Part shown: positions 9,101 through 17,715 of the stretch, piece by piece
Layout of the letters: each line of letters starts with the position of its first letter
Position numbering within the stretch: the stretch's first letter is position 1
Source of the DNA: DASVAL01 sp035649575
Lineage (GTDB): Bacteria; Planctomycetota; UBA1135; UBA2386
Length of the DNA: 64,000 nt
Assembly: GCA_035649575.1 (NCBI GenBank)
Contig: DASRJH010000167.1
Location: forward strand, 12,269 to 76,268
Direction of reading: 5' to 3'
Translations under genes and position numbers: made by a program
Notes under the pieces: model-generated
Seen by the model: the letters and a program-made list of their open reading frames with translations, nothing else
Database searches by the model: none
Told to the model about the DNA's origin: nothing

Positions 9101-9755
9101 CGTGCACGACGACGAGGAACGCGTCGTTGTCGGCCGCGGCCACGACCCGGTGCAGGGCGTACCAGCAGCCGGGCCGCGGTCGGCCGACGGGACCGAGGCG
9201 GAACTGGCGCGACTCGCGTTGGCGTTCGACGACGCGCACACGCGCGACCGTGCTGCGGCCCGGCAGTTCGGCGCCGAGCGCCGGGAAACGCAGTTCGGGC
9301 GCGAACGGGACTCCGACGTAGTGATCGCCCGAGTCACCGAACGGACCGACGACGAGCAGTGAGGTCGCGTGGTTGGTGGGCGGCGGCGGCCCGGCGCGAT
9401 GAATGCCCAGGATCGCGCGGTCGAGCGTCCAGCGAAGGTCCGCGAGATTGTGGGCCAGCAGTCCGTGCTGGCGTCCGGCGCCGTCGGCTTCGAGCAGTTC
9501 GCGCAGGCTCTTCGGATCCTGGAGCCAGCGCACCAGGTAGCCGGCTTCCTCGATCAGGAAGCTCGAGCCCGGCGAGCGCGGGTGCGCGAGTGCCTGCGTC
9601 ACGAGGTCGCGGGCCGTCGCGTCGGGGTCGTCCGCACTCGGAGCCAGGGCCCTCGTTACGGCGGCCGCGAGCGTCTGGGTCTCGTCCTGCGCGCGAACCG
9701 GACCGGCGAGCGCGAGCGCGAAGCACCAGATGACTCTGCTCGAGGCAAGATTCAT
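6123..9755 (-). CDS. Large secreted DUF3857 / transglutaminase-like protein lacking the catalytic Cys
   Basis: The 1210-residue protein has a signal peptide (cleaved near VRAQ, residue 23), a long helical TPR-like region (about 180-560), a DUF3857 beta domain (about 590-780) and a transglutaminase-like domain (about 860-970). At the Cys position the sequence reads RKKGSRFLL with Ser903, while His944 (TEHIN) and Asp965 (FVDTP) remain. The active protein upstream has GDCKDKALL there. The domain is therefore probably a binding or pseudo-enzyme module. Its start overlaps the stop of the upstream paralogue by ATGA, so the two are co-translated. Secretion to the periplasm or outside is likely; the partner or substrate is unknown. 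Confidence 0.8.
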   Translation of the reverse strand: MNLASSRVIWCFALALAGPVRAQDETQTLAAAVTRALAPSADDPDATARDLVTQALAHPRSPGSSFLIEEAGYLVRWLQDPKSLRELLEADGAGRQHGLLAHNLADLRWTLDRAILGIHRAGPPPPTNHATSLLVVGPFGDSGDHYVGVPFAPELRFPALGAELPGRSTVARVRVVERQRESRQFRLGPVGRPRPGCWYALHRVVAAADNDAFLVVVHEGDHQVFVDGAEVLRVEQQLGTEPQYHCLGMHLPAGEHHVLVKTCSTNNDQLSLRWLDAEGNSPAGLREVAATEPLAAVTKPATPNQQTLLSPREVFGRAARAEAAPAAVRIAALHRAQRDGDQDLAVDLAELLRRDPPRDPQEALAFARLLRSVRLPDELRKAEARALEERAIASLPAEHHAARVAKASLLDEQDQREQALRLLAESRLAGPETYSRRLALVRKLRFDAEVVPLLQAWAAACPRDPRPLLALANEGGSARDARQVLGWQRQAFALRPDQPGLPQQVFRTALDVGEHDLAAELLPAIAPSFGTAPTVAHLRAELELAQQRGLPTVPDLMHTIAAHPDVDPDTLLHLASLWAKNGAPAQTVACLRRSLELDSDQPHVRTWLAQLGETQPEDTEFARFRVDVDAVRAAFRAGERERGASTTVLYDQRIVAFRPDGGWLAESHELRRINDLAGVEAWRTAPPLAGASEVLLVRTIGVDGRSYVPHRVEGEYAMQRLEPGAFIEWRYRERGGAPDAAPLSTAPFYFGSTDEPCQRSELVLILPKSGPGELRTRGELRTHDFDTPTASHELPDGRKALVFTRTDIKALPQEQHLPPPPELLPFAEFGEDTPPFATLREHCTQFGVRTQPLAPITAAAAQIFAGLTDDRARLAAAWDFCQRTIEKGPADTALDVLLRKKGSRFLLTVALLREAQIDVVPMACAEVRPELGPGAESLFANTEHINIPGALVTLGNGERVFLFVDTPRHWPLGAVPAGRAGSRAYVLRGDDIEAVTLPGNPDAVQTLHVRGEATVAGNDVQLHATAEVGDVQGFDLADRTRELKENVQKLAARQIAQQLFPDWRVESAQIVSTTGPFRLEAKLTRTGVQARGEQFVVPLPMPPGRYVADYGDRTERTLPYHLPADMITDWQIDFAPGSELHFVAVPEPVSIQQAMLAYELTCTRHGDHLRLSRSVRLQAGTLPAAKFAGWMRALANADRADQSSIELARR

Positions 9756-12700
9756 CGGTGGCTGTCCTTCGAGAGCAGCACGAGCTGCGTGTCGGCCGCG
9801 TGAACCGCGGCCGCGAAGTCGCGGAACGCCGCGTAGTCGCGCGTCGTGATGCGAGAGGCCGTGAACGCGAGGTGACGCTCGATCACGACCTGATCACCTT
9901 CGGTGCGCCACTGCATGTGGAAGCTGCCGAACGGCGCCTGCCGCTGCACGGCGGGCGGCAGATCGGCGGCATGCAGGCCGGGCGGCAGCACATAGCGCAC
10001 AGTGCGCACTGCTCCGCGCGGCACGCCGAGCAGGAGCGGCGTGCGCCGTTCGGGTTCGCCGGCCAGATCCTGCAGGTCTTCTTCACCCCAGGTGCTCGGC
10101 AATTGCCAGCCCTGGGCCGTCCTGTTGCCTAGCTCGGGCAGCGAGGCCACGGCGACGAGCTGCACGGGTGCTTGCAGGTCCAGCACCGGACTGCAGTCCA
10201 GCGACTCCAGCGAGAGCTTGCCGAACGTGTGCACGAGCTGCCGTTCGACGACTTCGTTCCTCCGCGCCGGCTCGGTCGCGAGCCTCGCACGCAGATCGAC
10301 CGCGAGGTTGCCGATGGGCCGATACTCGACGCGCAGCTGCGCGGGCCCCGCAGGCTGCAGCGTGATCTGGAACTCCTCGCGCTCCGCGTTCCGTTCGGGC
10401 GTCGTCTCGGGCACCGTGCGCATGACGGCGCGCCCGTTGTCGACGATCAGCACCTTCGCCCCCTGGTCCATCTCGGGCAGCGTGTCGGTCGGGTGCCAGG
10501 TCGCAGTGCCGTCGAGGAACTGCTCGGGCCGGTCGCCCGCGGCCGGCAACCACGCGATGCAGTGGTTGAACTGCTCGACCATCGCGAGCTCGAGGTCGTC
10601 GAGGCTGCGCCGATCGTCGGCGAAGATCAACACAGGGTGAGACTCGACGCCGATCTCGCCGAGCAGCGCGCAAAGCAGCAGCGCCTTGTCCTTGCAGTCG
10701 CCGTGGCGGCGTTCGTAGATGACGGGCGTGCTGTAGGGTTTGTAGCCGTGCACGCCGAACTCCCAGGCTTCGTAGCGCACGTCGGTCGTCACGAAGCGGT
10801 AGATCGCGGCGATCTTCGCGCCGGTGGTCGTGCAACCTTCGCAGAGCTGTGCTGTCTTCTCGCGCATCGCCGGCGTGACCTCGAGCTGGTTCTTGATCAG
10901 GTTCCACCACCACGAGGCGAAGTGATCCCAGTCGCGGTAGGTCGTGATGCGAACGATCGGATCGAATTCGCGTCGCGAGGGGCGGCGGATCTCGGGCACG
11001 TCGCGCGGCAGATCCTGCATGTGCCAGCGGAACATCAACGTGCCGTCCTCGAGCTTCGTCTTCGTCGGCTCCGGCGCGCCGTTGCTCTGCTGGGTGCGGT
11101 AGTTGCGGCCCGGATCGGCGAGCACGACGAGCTCGTTCGATCGCACGGGCGAACCGTCCGCTGGCTCGAACTCGTGCACGTAGCCGAAGTAGTCGCCGAA
11201 GAACGACGGACCCGTGTCGTCGATGCGGCCCTCGACCGCGACGATGTCGCCGGGCCGCAGCTCCGGCATCGCGACGCTCGCGCCCTGCAGTGCCGGCCGC
11301 TGCACGGTGCCGTCCTTGCGATAGACGGCGCAGGCCAGCAGCCGCGCGCGTTGTTCACCCTGCCACCAGGGCAGCCGGTAGCGAGCGAGCTGGCGCGCGC
11401 CCTGTTCGGTCAGCACGCGCACGATCTCGTGCTGATAGGTGTTCGTCGTGCCGTTGCCGTTGGCCCGCACGACGCGCTGGCGCAGGATCCAATGCAGCGG
11501 GTCCTTGGCCGCAGCGGCGTCGGCCGGGGGGCCCGCGTCGGCCGCGATCAGCGCAGCGGCGTCGTGCCGATACGGCGTGTAGAACGCCGTAATGACGGAT
11601 TGGGGATCGCCGTGTTCGGCAGCGACCAGATACTCGAGGTAGCGCTCGTCGTCGCGGCGGTTCGGCTCGACGGACAGAGCCTGCCGCAGGAGCTCCTGCT
11701 GGCGGCTGCCGGCATCGGCGCTGCGTTCGCCGAGCAGCCGGCAGCAGCGGCTCGCGGTCACCATGACCGCGCTGTCGTCCGGTGCGATCTCCAACCACGT
11801 CTCGCAGACGGCGAGAGCCTGTGGATACTCGGCGCGCGCCAGGTGCATCGCGGCGAGTTGCTCGGAGACCTTTGCCGCGAATGGGTCGCCCTTCAGCGTC
11901 TTGGCGAGCAGATCGATCGCCGCGTCGGCTTTGCCGGTGCGCGCGAGCAGTCCCGCGGCGGCCACGACGTCGTTCTCGGTCGCGCTGACGGCAGGCACCC
12001 TCGCGCGCAGCTCGAGCGCGCGGGTCGGCTCTCGATCGTCCACGATGTCGGCAGCCGTGCGCAGCAGCTCGGGGGATGCTTCGGGCAGCGCTGCCGCGGC
12101 GAGCACTTCGACCTCGGCGAGCGCGGACACTCCCTCGTCGTGCCACGTGGCGGCTCGCAGCATCACGGCGGCTGCGTGGCCCGGTCGGACCCGCAGCGCG
12201 TGATCGACCAGTTCGCGCGCCTGCCGGAACAGGCCACTGCCCGAACGCAGCAGCTTCGCGAGGCGCAACAACGCCTCGACGTGGTCGGGGCAGAGCGACA
12301 GCGCTTGCTCGAGCGATCGCCGCGCGTCGTTGTCGTCGCGGTCGGCAGCGCTTCGCACCTGGCTCTCGCGCGAGATCGCCATCAGCACGTGGGTTTCGGG
12401 GAGCGTTGGCAGTTCGGTCGTGGCGCAGAGAGCGGCGGCCTGGTCGCGGCGGTTCAGGTCGCCATCCGCGGCGCGAGCCCGCCAGAGCCAGGCGAGGCGC
12501 AGCGCATCGGCTCCCTTCTGCTTGCCGATCTGCCAGTGCGTGCGGGCACCGAGACTCGGCAGTGGCAGCGCCTCCGCGACGACCGGCGCCGTCTTCGCGG
12601 CTGCCTGCAGGTCGTCGACGTCGGTCGAAACACGCACGCCGCCGAGCGGACTGCCGTCGAGCGCGCGCAGGCGAGCCGCGGCCTGCCACTCGACGCCCTC

Positions 12701-13516
12701 CTGGTGGCAGAGCTTCCACACGAGCAGGTTCGGGCCGGCAGCGAGCGGCAGCACGACCGCGTCCTGGTCATACGCGAACGTGCGCTCGACCTCCCTGCTG
12801 CCGACTTCGACGCCGTTGCAGAAGACGCGGAAGCTGCCGGTGCAGCCGATCTCGAACACGGCCGTCGTAGGGGTCGCGGCGACGATGGCAACGGCCGCGT
12901 AGACGAGCGACTGCTCGTGGGGGTGCACGATGCGCGAGAGCGGCAGCACGTGCGAGCCCGTGAGCGGCGGCAGCCGCCGCCAGCGCACGGCGCGCCGCTT
13001 GCCCTTCCACTCGGCTGCAGCGTCGAAGCCGCGCTCGGGTGGCAGCGCGCTGCGATAGCCGACACCGCGTTCGTTGTCGAACGGGCCGACGAGCCAGTAT
13101 CGACTCAGGAAACCGAGTGCTTCGGCGCGGCGGCCGGCGTCTTCGCCGGGACCGGCGGCGATCAAGCCGGCGATGCCGACCCGGTCGCGCAGCAACGGCA
13201 GCGCCGTGGCGAGCTTGCTCTCGCGCAGTGCATCGAGCTGCTGCAGCTGGTCCGGTGAGCTGCGCACGCGCAGGAGGCGCGAAGCTTCGGTGGCCCAGGC
13301 TTCGACGCGCGCTGCGGCGTCCTCGTCGTTGGCCTCGCGGGCGGTGTCGGTCGCCAGGGTCAGCAGCGCTGTGACGGCGCTGCCGGTTTCTCCGGCGGCC
13401 TTGTGGCCGAGTGCTTTGGCTTCGAGCGGCAGCAGTTCCTGCGCGCGGGCCGCTGCGGCGAGCAGCAGGAGGGACAGCAGGGAGCGGCGGATGCGCCCAG
13501 TCTTGGCGGGAATCAC
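9752..13516 (-). CDS. Large secreted TPR / DUF3857 / transglutaminase protein
   Basis: The 1254-residue protein has a signal peptide (LLSLLLLAAAARAQ), a jelly-roll-like N-terminal portion, TPR-like helices (about 380-640), DUF3857 (about 700-880) and a transglutaminase core. The core triad is intact: Cys941 in RHGDCKDKA, His985 in QFNHCIAWL and Asp1002 in FLDGTA. Such domains act as thiol proteases, amidases or crosslinkers; the substrate is unknown. A C-terminal beta domain of about 200 residues follows. The gene lies 10 bases after the EF-hand gene and overlaps the next gene by four bases, giving an EF-hand, active TGase, inactive TGase operon. Confidence 0.85.
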   Translation of the reverse strand: MIPAKTGRIRRSLLSLLLLAAAARAQELLPLEAKALGHKAAGETGSAVTALLTLATDTAREANDEDAAARVEAWATEASRLLRVRSSPDQLQQLDALRESKLATALPLLRDRVGIAGLIAAGPGEDAGRRAEALGFLSRYWLVGPFDNERGVGYRSALPPERGFDAAAEWKGKRRAVRWRRLPPLTGSHVLPLSRIVHPHEQSLVYAAVAIVAATPTTAVFEIGCTGSFRVFCNGVEVGSREVERTFAYDQDAVVLPLAAGPNLLVWKLCHQEGVEWQAAARLRALDGSPLGGVRVSTDVDDLQAAAKTAPVVAEALPLPSLGARTHWQIGKQKGADALRLAWLWRARAADGDLNRRDQAAALCATTELPTLPETHVLMAISRESQVRSAADRDDNDARRSLEQALSLCPDHVEALLRLAKLLRSGSGLFRQARELVDHALRVRPGHAAAVMLRAATWHDEGVSALAEVEVLAAAALPEASPELLRTAADIVDDREPTRALELRARVPAVSATENDVVAAAGLLARTGKADAAIDLLAKTLKGDPFAAKVSEQLAAMHLARAEYPQALAVCETWLEIAPDDSAVMVTASRCCRLLGERSADAGSRQQELLRQALSVEPNRRDDERYLEYLVAAEHGDPQSVITAFYTPYRHDAAALIAADAGPPADAAAAKDPLHWILRQRVVRANGNGTTNTYQHEIVRVLTEQGARQLARYRLPWWQGEQRARLLACAVYRKDGTVQRPALQGASVAMPELRPGDIVAVEGRIDDTGPSFFGDYFGYVHEFEPADGSPVRSNELVVLADPGRNYRTQQSNGAPEPTKTKLEDGTLMFRWHMQDLPRDVPEIRRPSRREFDPIVRITTYRDWDHFASWWWNLIKNQLEVTPAMREKTAQLCEGCTTTGAKIAAIYRFVTTDVRYEAWEFGVHGYKPYSTPVIYERRHGDCKDKALLLCALLGEIGVESHPVLIFADDRRSLDDLELAMVEQFNHCIAWLPAAGDRPEQFLDGTATWHPTDTLPEMDQGAKVLIVDNGRAVMRTVPETTPERNAEREEFQITLQPAGPAQLRVEYRPIGNLAVDLRARLATEPARRNEVVERQLVHTFGKLSLESLDCSPVLDLQAPVQLVAVASLPELGNRTAQGWQLPSTWGEEDLQDLAGEPERRTPLLLGVPRGAVRTVRYVLPPGLHAADLPPAVQRQAPFGSFHMQWRTEGDQVVIERHLAFTASRITTRDYAAFRDFAAAVHAADTQLVLLSKDSHR

Positions 13517-13526
13517 TGACTCGTCT

Positions 13527-14393
13527 TTAACGCACCGGCCCTTCTGACGGCAACTGCGCAGGCGTCGCCGCCTGCGCCGTGCCGATGTCGGGGCTCGACA
13601 ATTCTTGCCGGTCGAGGCGCTTGTCCTGGTTGCGGTCGAGCCGCTGCATCAGCGTTGCGGCCCAACGGCCGAGGCTCGGGTCGAGGCGCTGCAGCATGTG
13701 GGTGAGCTCGGGCTCGTCGATCGTGCTGTCGCCGTTCTCGTCGCCGACGACCGCGGGTGCCTCGGCACCTGCGAGCAGACCCGGTGGCAACAAGGTCTGG
13801 ACCTTGTGCTGCTTGAACCAGGGAGCGAGCTCTGGTTCTTCGACGCGGCCCGTGCGGTCGAGATCGAGGCTGCGCAACTGCTGAATGGCTTGGGGGTTCA
13901 CGAGGCCGATCCGCGCGAGCTGGTCGATCTCCGCCGGGTCGAGGCCGCCGTTGCGATTGGCGTCGAGCAGCTGCAGGAACACCTGCAGCGGCGTCGGCGC
14001 AGTGGCCTTCTGCTGCTCGGGCGCCTGCTCGACGAGACGGCGACACGGGTCGACGCGGAACGGGGCGCCGCGCTTCACCGTGGCCTGGAACTGGCGATCG
14101 AACTCGGGCCAACCGACATAGCCATCGCGGTCCTGGTCGAGACGCGCGAATCCGGCGTGGTCCTTCTTGCCGCGCAGCCAATCGAACGCGGCGCTGGCTT
14201 CGAAGAAATCGAGACGATCGTCGCTGTTGGCGTCACACGACGTGAACAGACTGCGACTCTTCGACTCCGTGTAGGTCTCGGCCGTGGCGCCGGCCGTGCC
14301 CGCGTCATCGGCGGTGGAAGCGCTGCGCGACGTCTGGGCGAGCAGCGTCGCGGTCAGGAACCACAGGGTCGCGAACTTGGTCCAAGGAGACAT
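13527..14393 (-). CDS. Secreted six-EF-hand calcium-binding protein
   Basis: This 288-residue protein has a signal peptide (MSPWTKFATLWFLTATLLAQ) and six EF-hand loops, at about residues 54-65, 86-97, 144-155, 177-188, 218-229 and 253-264. Each follows DxNxDGxxxxxE-like spacing (for example DQDRDGYVGWPE), though some have weak positions. It probably binds calcium outside the cytoplasm. It is the first gene of an operon with two giant transglutaminase-like proteins; calcium control or scaffolding of these is an attractive inference, but nothing in the sequence proves it. Confidence 0.85.
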   Translation of the reverse strand: MSPWTKFATLWFLTATLLAQTSRSASTADDAGTAGATAETYTESKSRSLFTSCDANSDDRLDFFEASAAFDWLRGKKDHAGFARLDQDRDGYVGWPEFDRQFQATVKRGAPFRVDPCRRLVEQAPEQQKATAPTPLQVFLQLLDANRNGGLDPAEIDQLARIGLVNPQAIQQLRSLDLDRTGRVEEPELAPWFKQHKVQTLLPPGLLAGAEAPAVVGDENGDSTIDEPELTHMLQRLDPSLGRWAATLMQRLDRNQDKRLDRQELSSPDIGTAQAATPAQLPSEGPVR

Positions 14394-14503
14394 CGTGCCA
14401 GGGCAGCAGGCGCTTCGCGGGTCGGCGCCTCCGACTTTTTCGTCACTCGTTCTGCAGGACTATAGCGCCTCGCCGTCACTTGGGTCGCCGCAGGTCGGAA
14501 GCG

Positions 14504-15454
14504 TCAGGGAACGAACAGGCAGTCGCGCCCCAGCCGGCGCGCAGGGGCCTCGGTCGCAGAAAAGCCCGTCAGTTCCACGGTGTGGCCGGCGGCACGCAGC
14601 GCCGTTGCGAGCTTGCGGATCGGATCGGACGTGGGCGCCATCACGAGCACAGGGGCTACGCGCAGCAACTCGACGGCTGCTGCAGCGAACTGCACACCCG
14701 CTGAGAATCCTCCGCTCGAGACGATGAGATCGAAACCACTGGGCGCGGCACCGGCCGTCTTGGCGATGGCAAGGGCCTTGGCCACGGTGCGGCCGCTGCA
14801 GAGACCGGAGCGCAGGCGGTGCATGGCCAGCTCACCCTGCTGAGCCCGGGCTTCGGCTTGAAGGCCCTCGAGGTCGACGAGCAGGCCCACGGTCTGTGGT
14901 GCCACTGCGGGCGGGGAGGTGTTGCGTTCGATCGGTCGCACCGGCTCTCGCCCTGTGGACGCGCGCTGGGGGCGGCCTTCGCTGCCTTCGTGACGGGAAC
15001 GGAACTCCGTGTGTCGCTCCCTGTGCTGCGTCTCCACTGGTGGTTCGGTTCGACGCTGTGCCGGGTCACGCTGGTGGTCGGCCGGCTCCCGGGGCGGCTG
15101 GCTCGGAATCCGCTTCGGGTCGTCGCGCCAGCGCGACCCCGTCTGTTCGGGACGTTCGTCCCGGTCGCGCCGATCCTGCTCGCGAGCAGGCCGGACCTCG
15201 CGCGGGCGTGCGAGATGAGCCGGCACCTGCTGCAGCGCGCCTGCTTCCGCGCGCGGTGTTTCCGGAAGCCCGGGAGCGACCGCCCTGGTTGCCTGGCTGG
15301 CCGCCTGAAGCGGAGACGCCTTCGCCACGGGCTCCTTCGCACCAAGCTCCTTTCTGACTGCGGCCGGCGGCGACGCCGGGCGTTCGTCCTCGGATCCGCG
15401 GTGCTTGCCCTTGGGACGGTCCTGGTCGAAGACGTCGGCGCCGAAGTCGCTCAT
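14504..15454 (-). CDS. Arg/Pro-rich disordered protein with NYN-like C-terminal domain
   Basis: This 316-residue protein starts MSDFGADVFDQDRP at 15454. Residues about 20-185 are low-complexity, rich in Arg, Pro, Glu and Gln, and probably disordered and nucleic-acid or partner binding. The C-terminal 130 residues (from VGLLVDLEGLQAE) resemble a Rossmann/PIN-like NYN (LabA/DUF88) domain: an Asp strand, then FDLIVSSGGFSAGVQF and PVLVMAPTSDPIRKLATALR. The usual SGDGDF-type acidic motif is SSGGFSA here, so nuclease activity may be lost. No partner gene is evident. The assignment is tentative. A frame on the opposite strand (14819-15472) is a compositional shadow. Confidence 0.5.
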   Translation of the reverse strand: MSDFGADVFDQDRPKGKHRGSEDERPASPPAAVRKELGAKEPVAKASPLQAASQATRAVAPGLPETPRAEAGALQQVPAHLARPREVRPAREQDRRDRDERPEQTGSRWRDDPKRIPSQPPREPADHQRDPAQRRTEPPVETQHRERHTEFRSRHEGSEGRPQRASTGREPVRPIERNTSPPAVAPQTVGLLVDLEGLQAEARAQQGELAMHRLRSGLCSGRTVAKALAIAKTAGAAPSGFDLIVSSGGFSAGVQFAAAAVELLRVAPVLVMAPTSDPIRKLATALRAAGHTVELTGFSATEAPARRLGRDCLFVP

Positions 15455-15655
15455 TGCAACCGCCAAGGTTAGCCGACCCCCGCGGGGATGGCCATGGTGC
15501 TGGCTTTTTGAGCCAGGAGGCTTGTTGTGGCGGGGCGTCCACGCTTGCATCAGGCCCCAGTCCCCCTCTCTTTCGAACCCAACGACTGCGAAGATCGCGT
15601 GCCGCGCCGTCATTGGCGCCTCACGACGGGTCGCCGTCTCGACATAGGAACCAGA

Positions 15656-16102
15656 GTGAATCGCCCTCTCCTCACCGTCTCTGCCCTCCTCGCGACCACG
15701 TTGGCATCGTGCGGCACGCTGAACCGCGCCGGCAAGGACGCCGTGCTCGGCGTCGCCACCCCGTTGCTGATGATCTACGGCGGCGCGACCGACGGCGCGT
15801 CATCGGCCAAGAGTGTGCGCACCGGCATGGATGCCGGTGGCGTGGTCGAGGTGCTCTCCTTCCCCTTCACGTTCACCTACCACGCGTTCGAGCACTTCAT
15901 GTATGGCGCGATGCACATCATCGACCTCCCGATGTGCCTGTTCTGGGGCGCCGCGGAGTTGAACCCGAACGGGCCAGAGGTCAAGCCGCTCGACATCTAC
16001 CAGGGCACCTGGTTCGACACCTGGGCCGGGAGCGGCAAGAAGACGGGCACCGACCCGCAGACCGGCGAACCTGGTTCGGAGACAGGCCCCGGGTCGAAGT
16101 GA
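15656..16102 (+). CDS. Small lipoprotein
   Basis: This 148-residue protein starts at GTG (15656). The signal MNRPLLTVSALLATTLASC ends in a lipobox (LASC, Cys19), so Lgt/Lsp processing and membrane anchoring are expected. The mature part has two hydrophobic stretches (AVLGVATPLLMIYGG and VVEVLSFPFTFTYHAFEHF), a motif YGAMHIIDLPMC, and a Gly/Pro/Thr-rich polar C-terminal tail. I do not recognise the family. It converges with the secreted protein at 16112 with 9 bases between them. Confidence 0.7.
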   Translation: MNRPLLTVSALLATTLASCGTLNRAGKDAVLGVATPLLMIYGGATDGASSAKSVRTGMDAGGVVEVLSFPFTFTYHAFEHFMYGAMHIIDLPMCLFWGAAELNPNGPEVKPLDIYQGTWFDTWAGSGKKTGTDPQTGEPGSETGPGSK

Positions 16103-16111
16103 CCTCGCGCC

Positions 16112-16975
16112 TCAGCGGATCGCGGGTGCGGGCAGTCCGAGCAGTTTCTCCGCGTAGATCGGCAGGCGCGCGACCAGAGCGAGTGCGGCCGCCGGGTCGG
16201 TGGCCGCCCTCTCGTTGACCGTGTCGCGCAGCGTGTTCAACAGGCTGCGATACTGGGATTGCTCGGGGTCGTGCAACAGGGCCTCGAGGTTGGTCTTGAA
16301 CTTCTCGAGGTAGGGCTGGGGGTCGCCCGGGAGCTTCGGTGGCTGCCAGTTGGAGAACCAGAGGGCTCGCCGCGCATCGGCTCCGGTCCGCCAACCTCCG
16401 AGTTCCGCGCGCAAGATGTCCACCGCGTTGGCCTTGTTAACCCAGGAGTAGCCGTTGCCGCCGGAGCGGCGACTGTTCTGTTCGCGGTTCTTCAGCAACT
16501 CGCGCAGGCTCGGGATCTGCATCTGCGCGAGTCGCCATTCCTCGGCCACCAAGGTGATCGGGTGCAGCGGCGGCAACAGGGCCGGGTTGCCCTGCACTCG
16601 CTCTAGCAGGTCGGCAACCGGCAGTGGCGCCGAGTTGTTTTCGAACGGGGCGCGCAGCGGCTCGGGGACCTCCTTGGGGTCCACGCGCAACGTCACGTCG
16701 ACGCCGAGTCGCTTCAGCTCCGCGAGTCGGGCCACGGCGACCCAGCGATCGAGGTTGGCGGGGCGTTGGTCGGCAGCCACCTTCTCATAAGCAGCAACGG
16801 CCTTCTTGATGTCGAGGTCGAGCACCTCGAAGAGCCAGGCGTCGTGCAGCGTCGGCGACGCGGGCTGGTTGGTGGGATTGGCAGGAACAAGCGCGCGCTC
16901 GGGCGGCGGAGTCTGTGCTCGTGCGTCGCACAGGAAAGCCAGCAGCATCACGCAGCACCAGGGTCGCAGGACCAT
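16112..16975 (-). CDS. Secreted protein, two-component operon third gene
   Basis: This 287-residue protein has a signal peptide (MVLRPWCCVMLLAFLCDARAQ) and a helical N-terminal part (AWLFEVLDLDIKKAVAAYEK), in the style of TPR-like repeats of secreted planctomycete proteins. The rest is unrecognised. Its ATG overlaps the response-regulator stop by one base (TGATG), so it is co-translated with the kinase/regulator pair. It could be a periplasmic accessory to the sensor, whose extracytoplasmic domain is also helical (inference). The open frame extends upstream inside the regulator gene but is not coding there. Confidence 0.65.
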   Translation of the reverse strand: MVLRPWCCVMLLAFLCDARAQTPPPERALVPANPTNQPASPTLHDAWLFEVLDLDIKKAVAAYEKVAADQRPANLDRWVAVARLAELKRLGVDVTLRVDPKEVPEPLRAPFENNSAPLPVADLLERVQGNPALLPPLHPITLVAEEWRLAQMQIPSLRELLKNREQNSRRSGGNGYSWVNKANAVDILRAELGGWRTGADARRALWFSNWQPPKLPGDPQPYLEKFKTNLEALLHDPEQSQYRSLLNTLRDTVNERAATDPAAALALVARLPIYAEKLLGLPAPAIR

Positions 16976-17715
16976 CACGGTTCCTCCGAAAGCAGCGGGG
17001 ACTCGAAGCGATAGCCGAGACCGTGCACGGTGATCACGTGCACGGGGTTCTCGACATCGCGTTCGAGCTTCTTGCGCAGCCGCGCGATGTGGTTGTCGAC
17101 GGTGCGCGTGGTCGGCAGGTGTACGTAGCCCCAGACCTTGCGCAACAGATCCTGGCGGCTCACGACCTCGCCGCGATGCTCGATCAACATGCGCAGGATC
17201 TCCGCTTCGTAGCGGGAGAGCTGCGTTTCGGCGCCGTCGCGCACGATCGAGAACCGCTTCCAGTCGACCACGAGGTCCGGGAAGCGCATCACGCCGCCGA
17301 CGGCATGACGCTCGCCGACGCCGGCCTTGGCTCCGGCCTGGGTCCGCCGCAGCACGGCCCGGATGCGGGCCGTCAGCTCGGTGAGCCCGAACGGCTTCGT
17401 GAGGTAGTCGTCGGCCCCGAGCTCGAGCCCCTGCACTTTGTCGCGGTCCTGGCCCTTCGCCGAGATGATGATGATCGGCGTCTCGTGCCCCGTCTCGCGC
17501 AGGTGACGCAGCACTTCGAGGCCCGGAATGCCGGGCAACATCAGATCGAGCAGGATCAGCGCCGCGCGACCATCGCGCGCCTTGCGCAGACCCTCGCGGC
17601 CGTCGGCGGCCGTCTCCACCTTGTAGCCCTCGAGCTCGAGGTTGTGCAGCAGGCCGGCGCGCAGGTCGGGCTCGTCTTCGATGACGAGGATGTTCGTGTC
17701 GGTCAGGTTGGTCAT
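16975..17715 (-). CDS. OmpR/PhoB-family response regulator
   Basis: This 246-residue protein has an N-terminal receiver domain: acidic pocket Glu13/Asp14, phospho-acceptor Asp57 in LILLDLMLPG, and Lys107 in YLTKPFG. The C-terminal OmpR-type winged helix has RYEAEILRMLIEHRGEVVSR and the RTVDNHIARLRKKLE recognition helix. It starts at ATG 17715, overlapping the histidine kinase stop by ATGA, and its stop overlaps the next gene. It is the transcriptional output of the sensor kinase upstream; the target genes are unknown. Confidence 0.92.
   Translation of the reverse strand: MTNLTDTNILVIEDEPDLRAGLLHNLELEGYKVETAADGREGLRKARDGRAALILLDLMLPGIPGLEVLRHLRETGHETPIIIISAKGQDRDKVQGLELGADDYLTKPFGLTELTARIRAVLRRTQAGAKAGVGERHAVGGVMRFPDLVVDWKRFSIVRDGAETQLSRYEAEILRMLIEHRGEVVSRQDLLRKVWGYVHLPTTRTVDNHIARLRKKLERDVENPVHVITVHGLGYRFESPLLSEEP

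Noticed and set aside
5238..9362. A plus-strand open frame of over 1,300 codons across the transglutaminase-like gene
   Set aside because: It is antisense to a coherent protein with recognisable domains, has biased Arg/Ala/Gly/Gln content and no motif. High-GC codon bias opens such frames.
10172..13258. A plus-strand open frame of about 1,000 codons over the second transglutaminase gene
   Set aside because: It is a compositional shadow with no domain, signal or plausible start.
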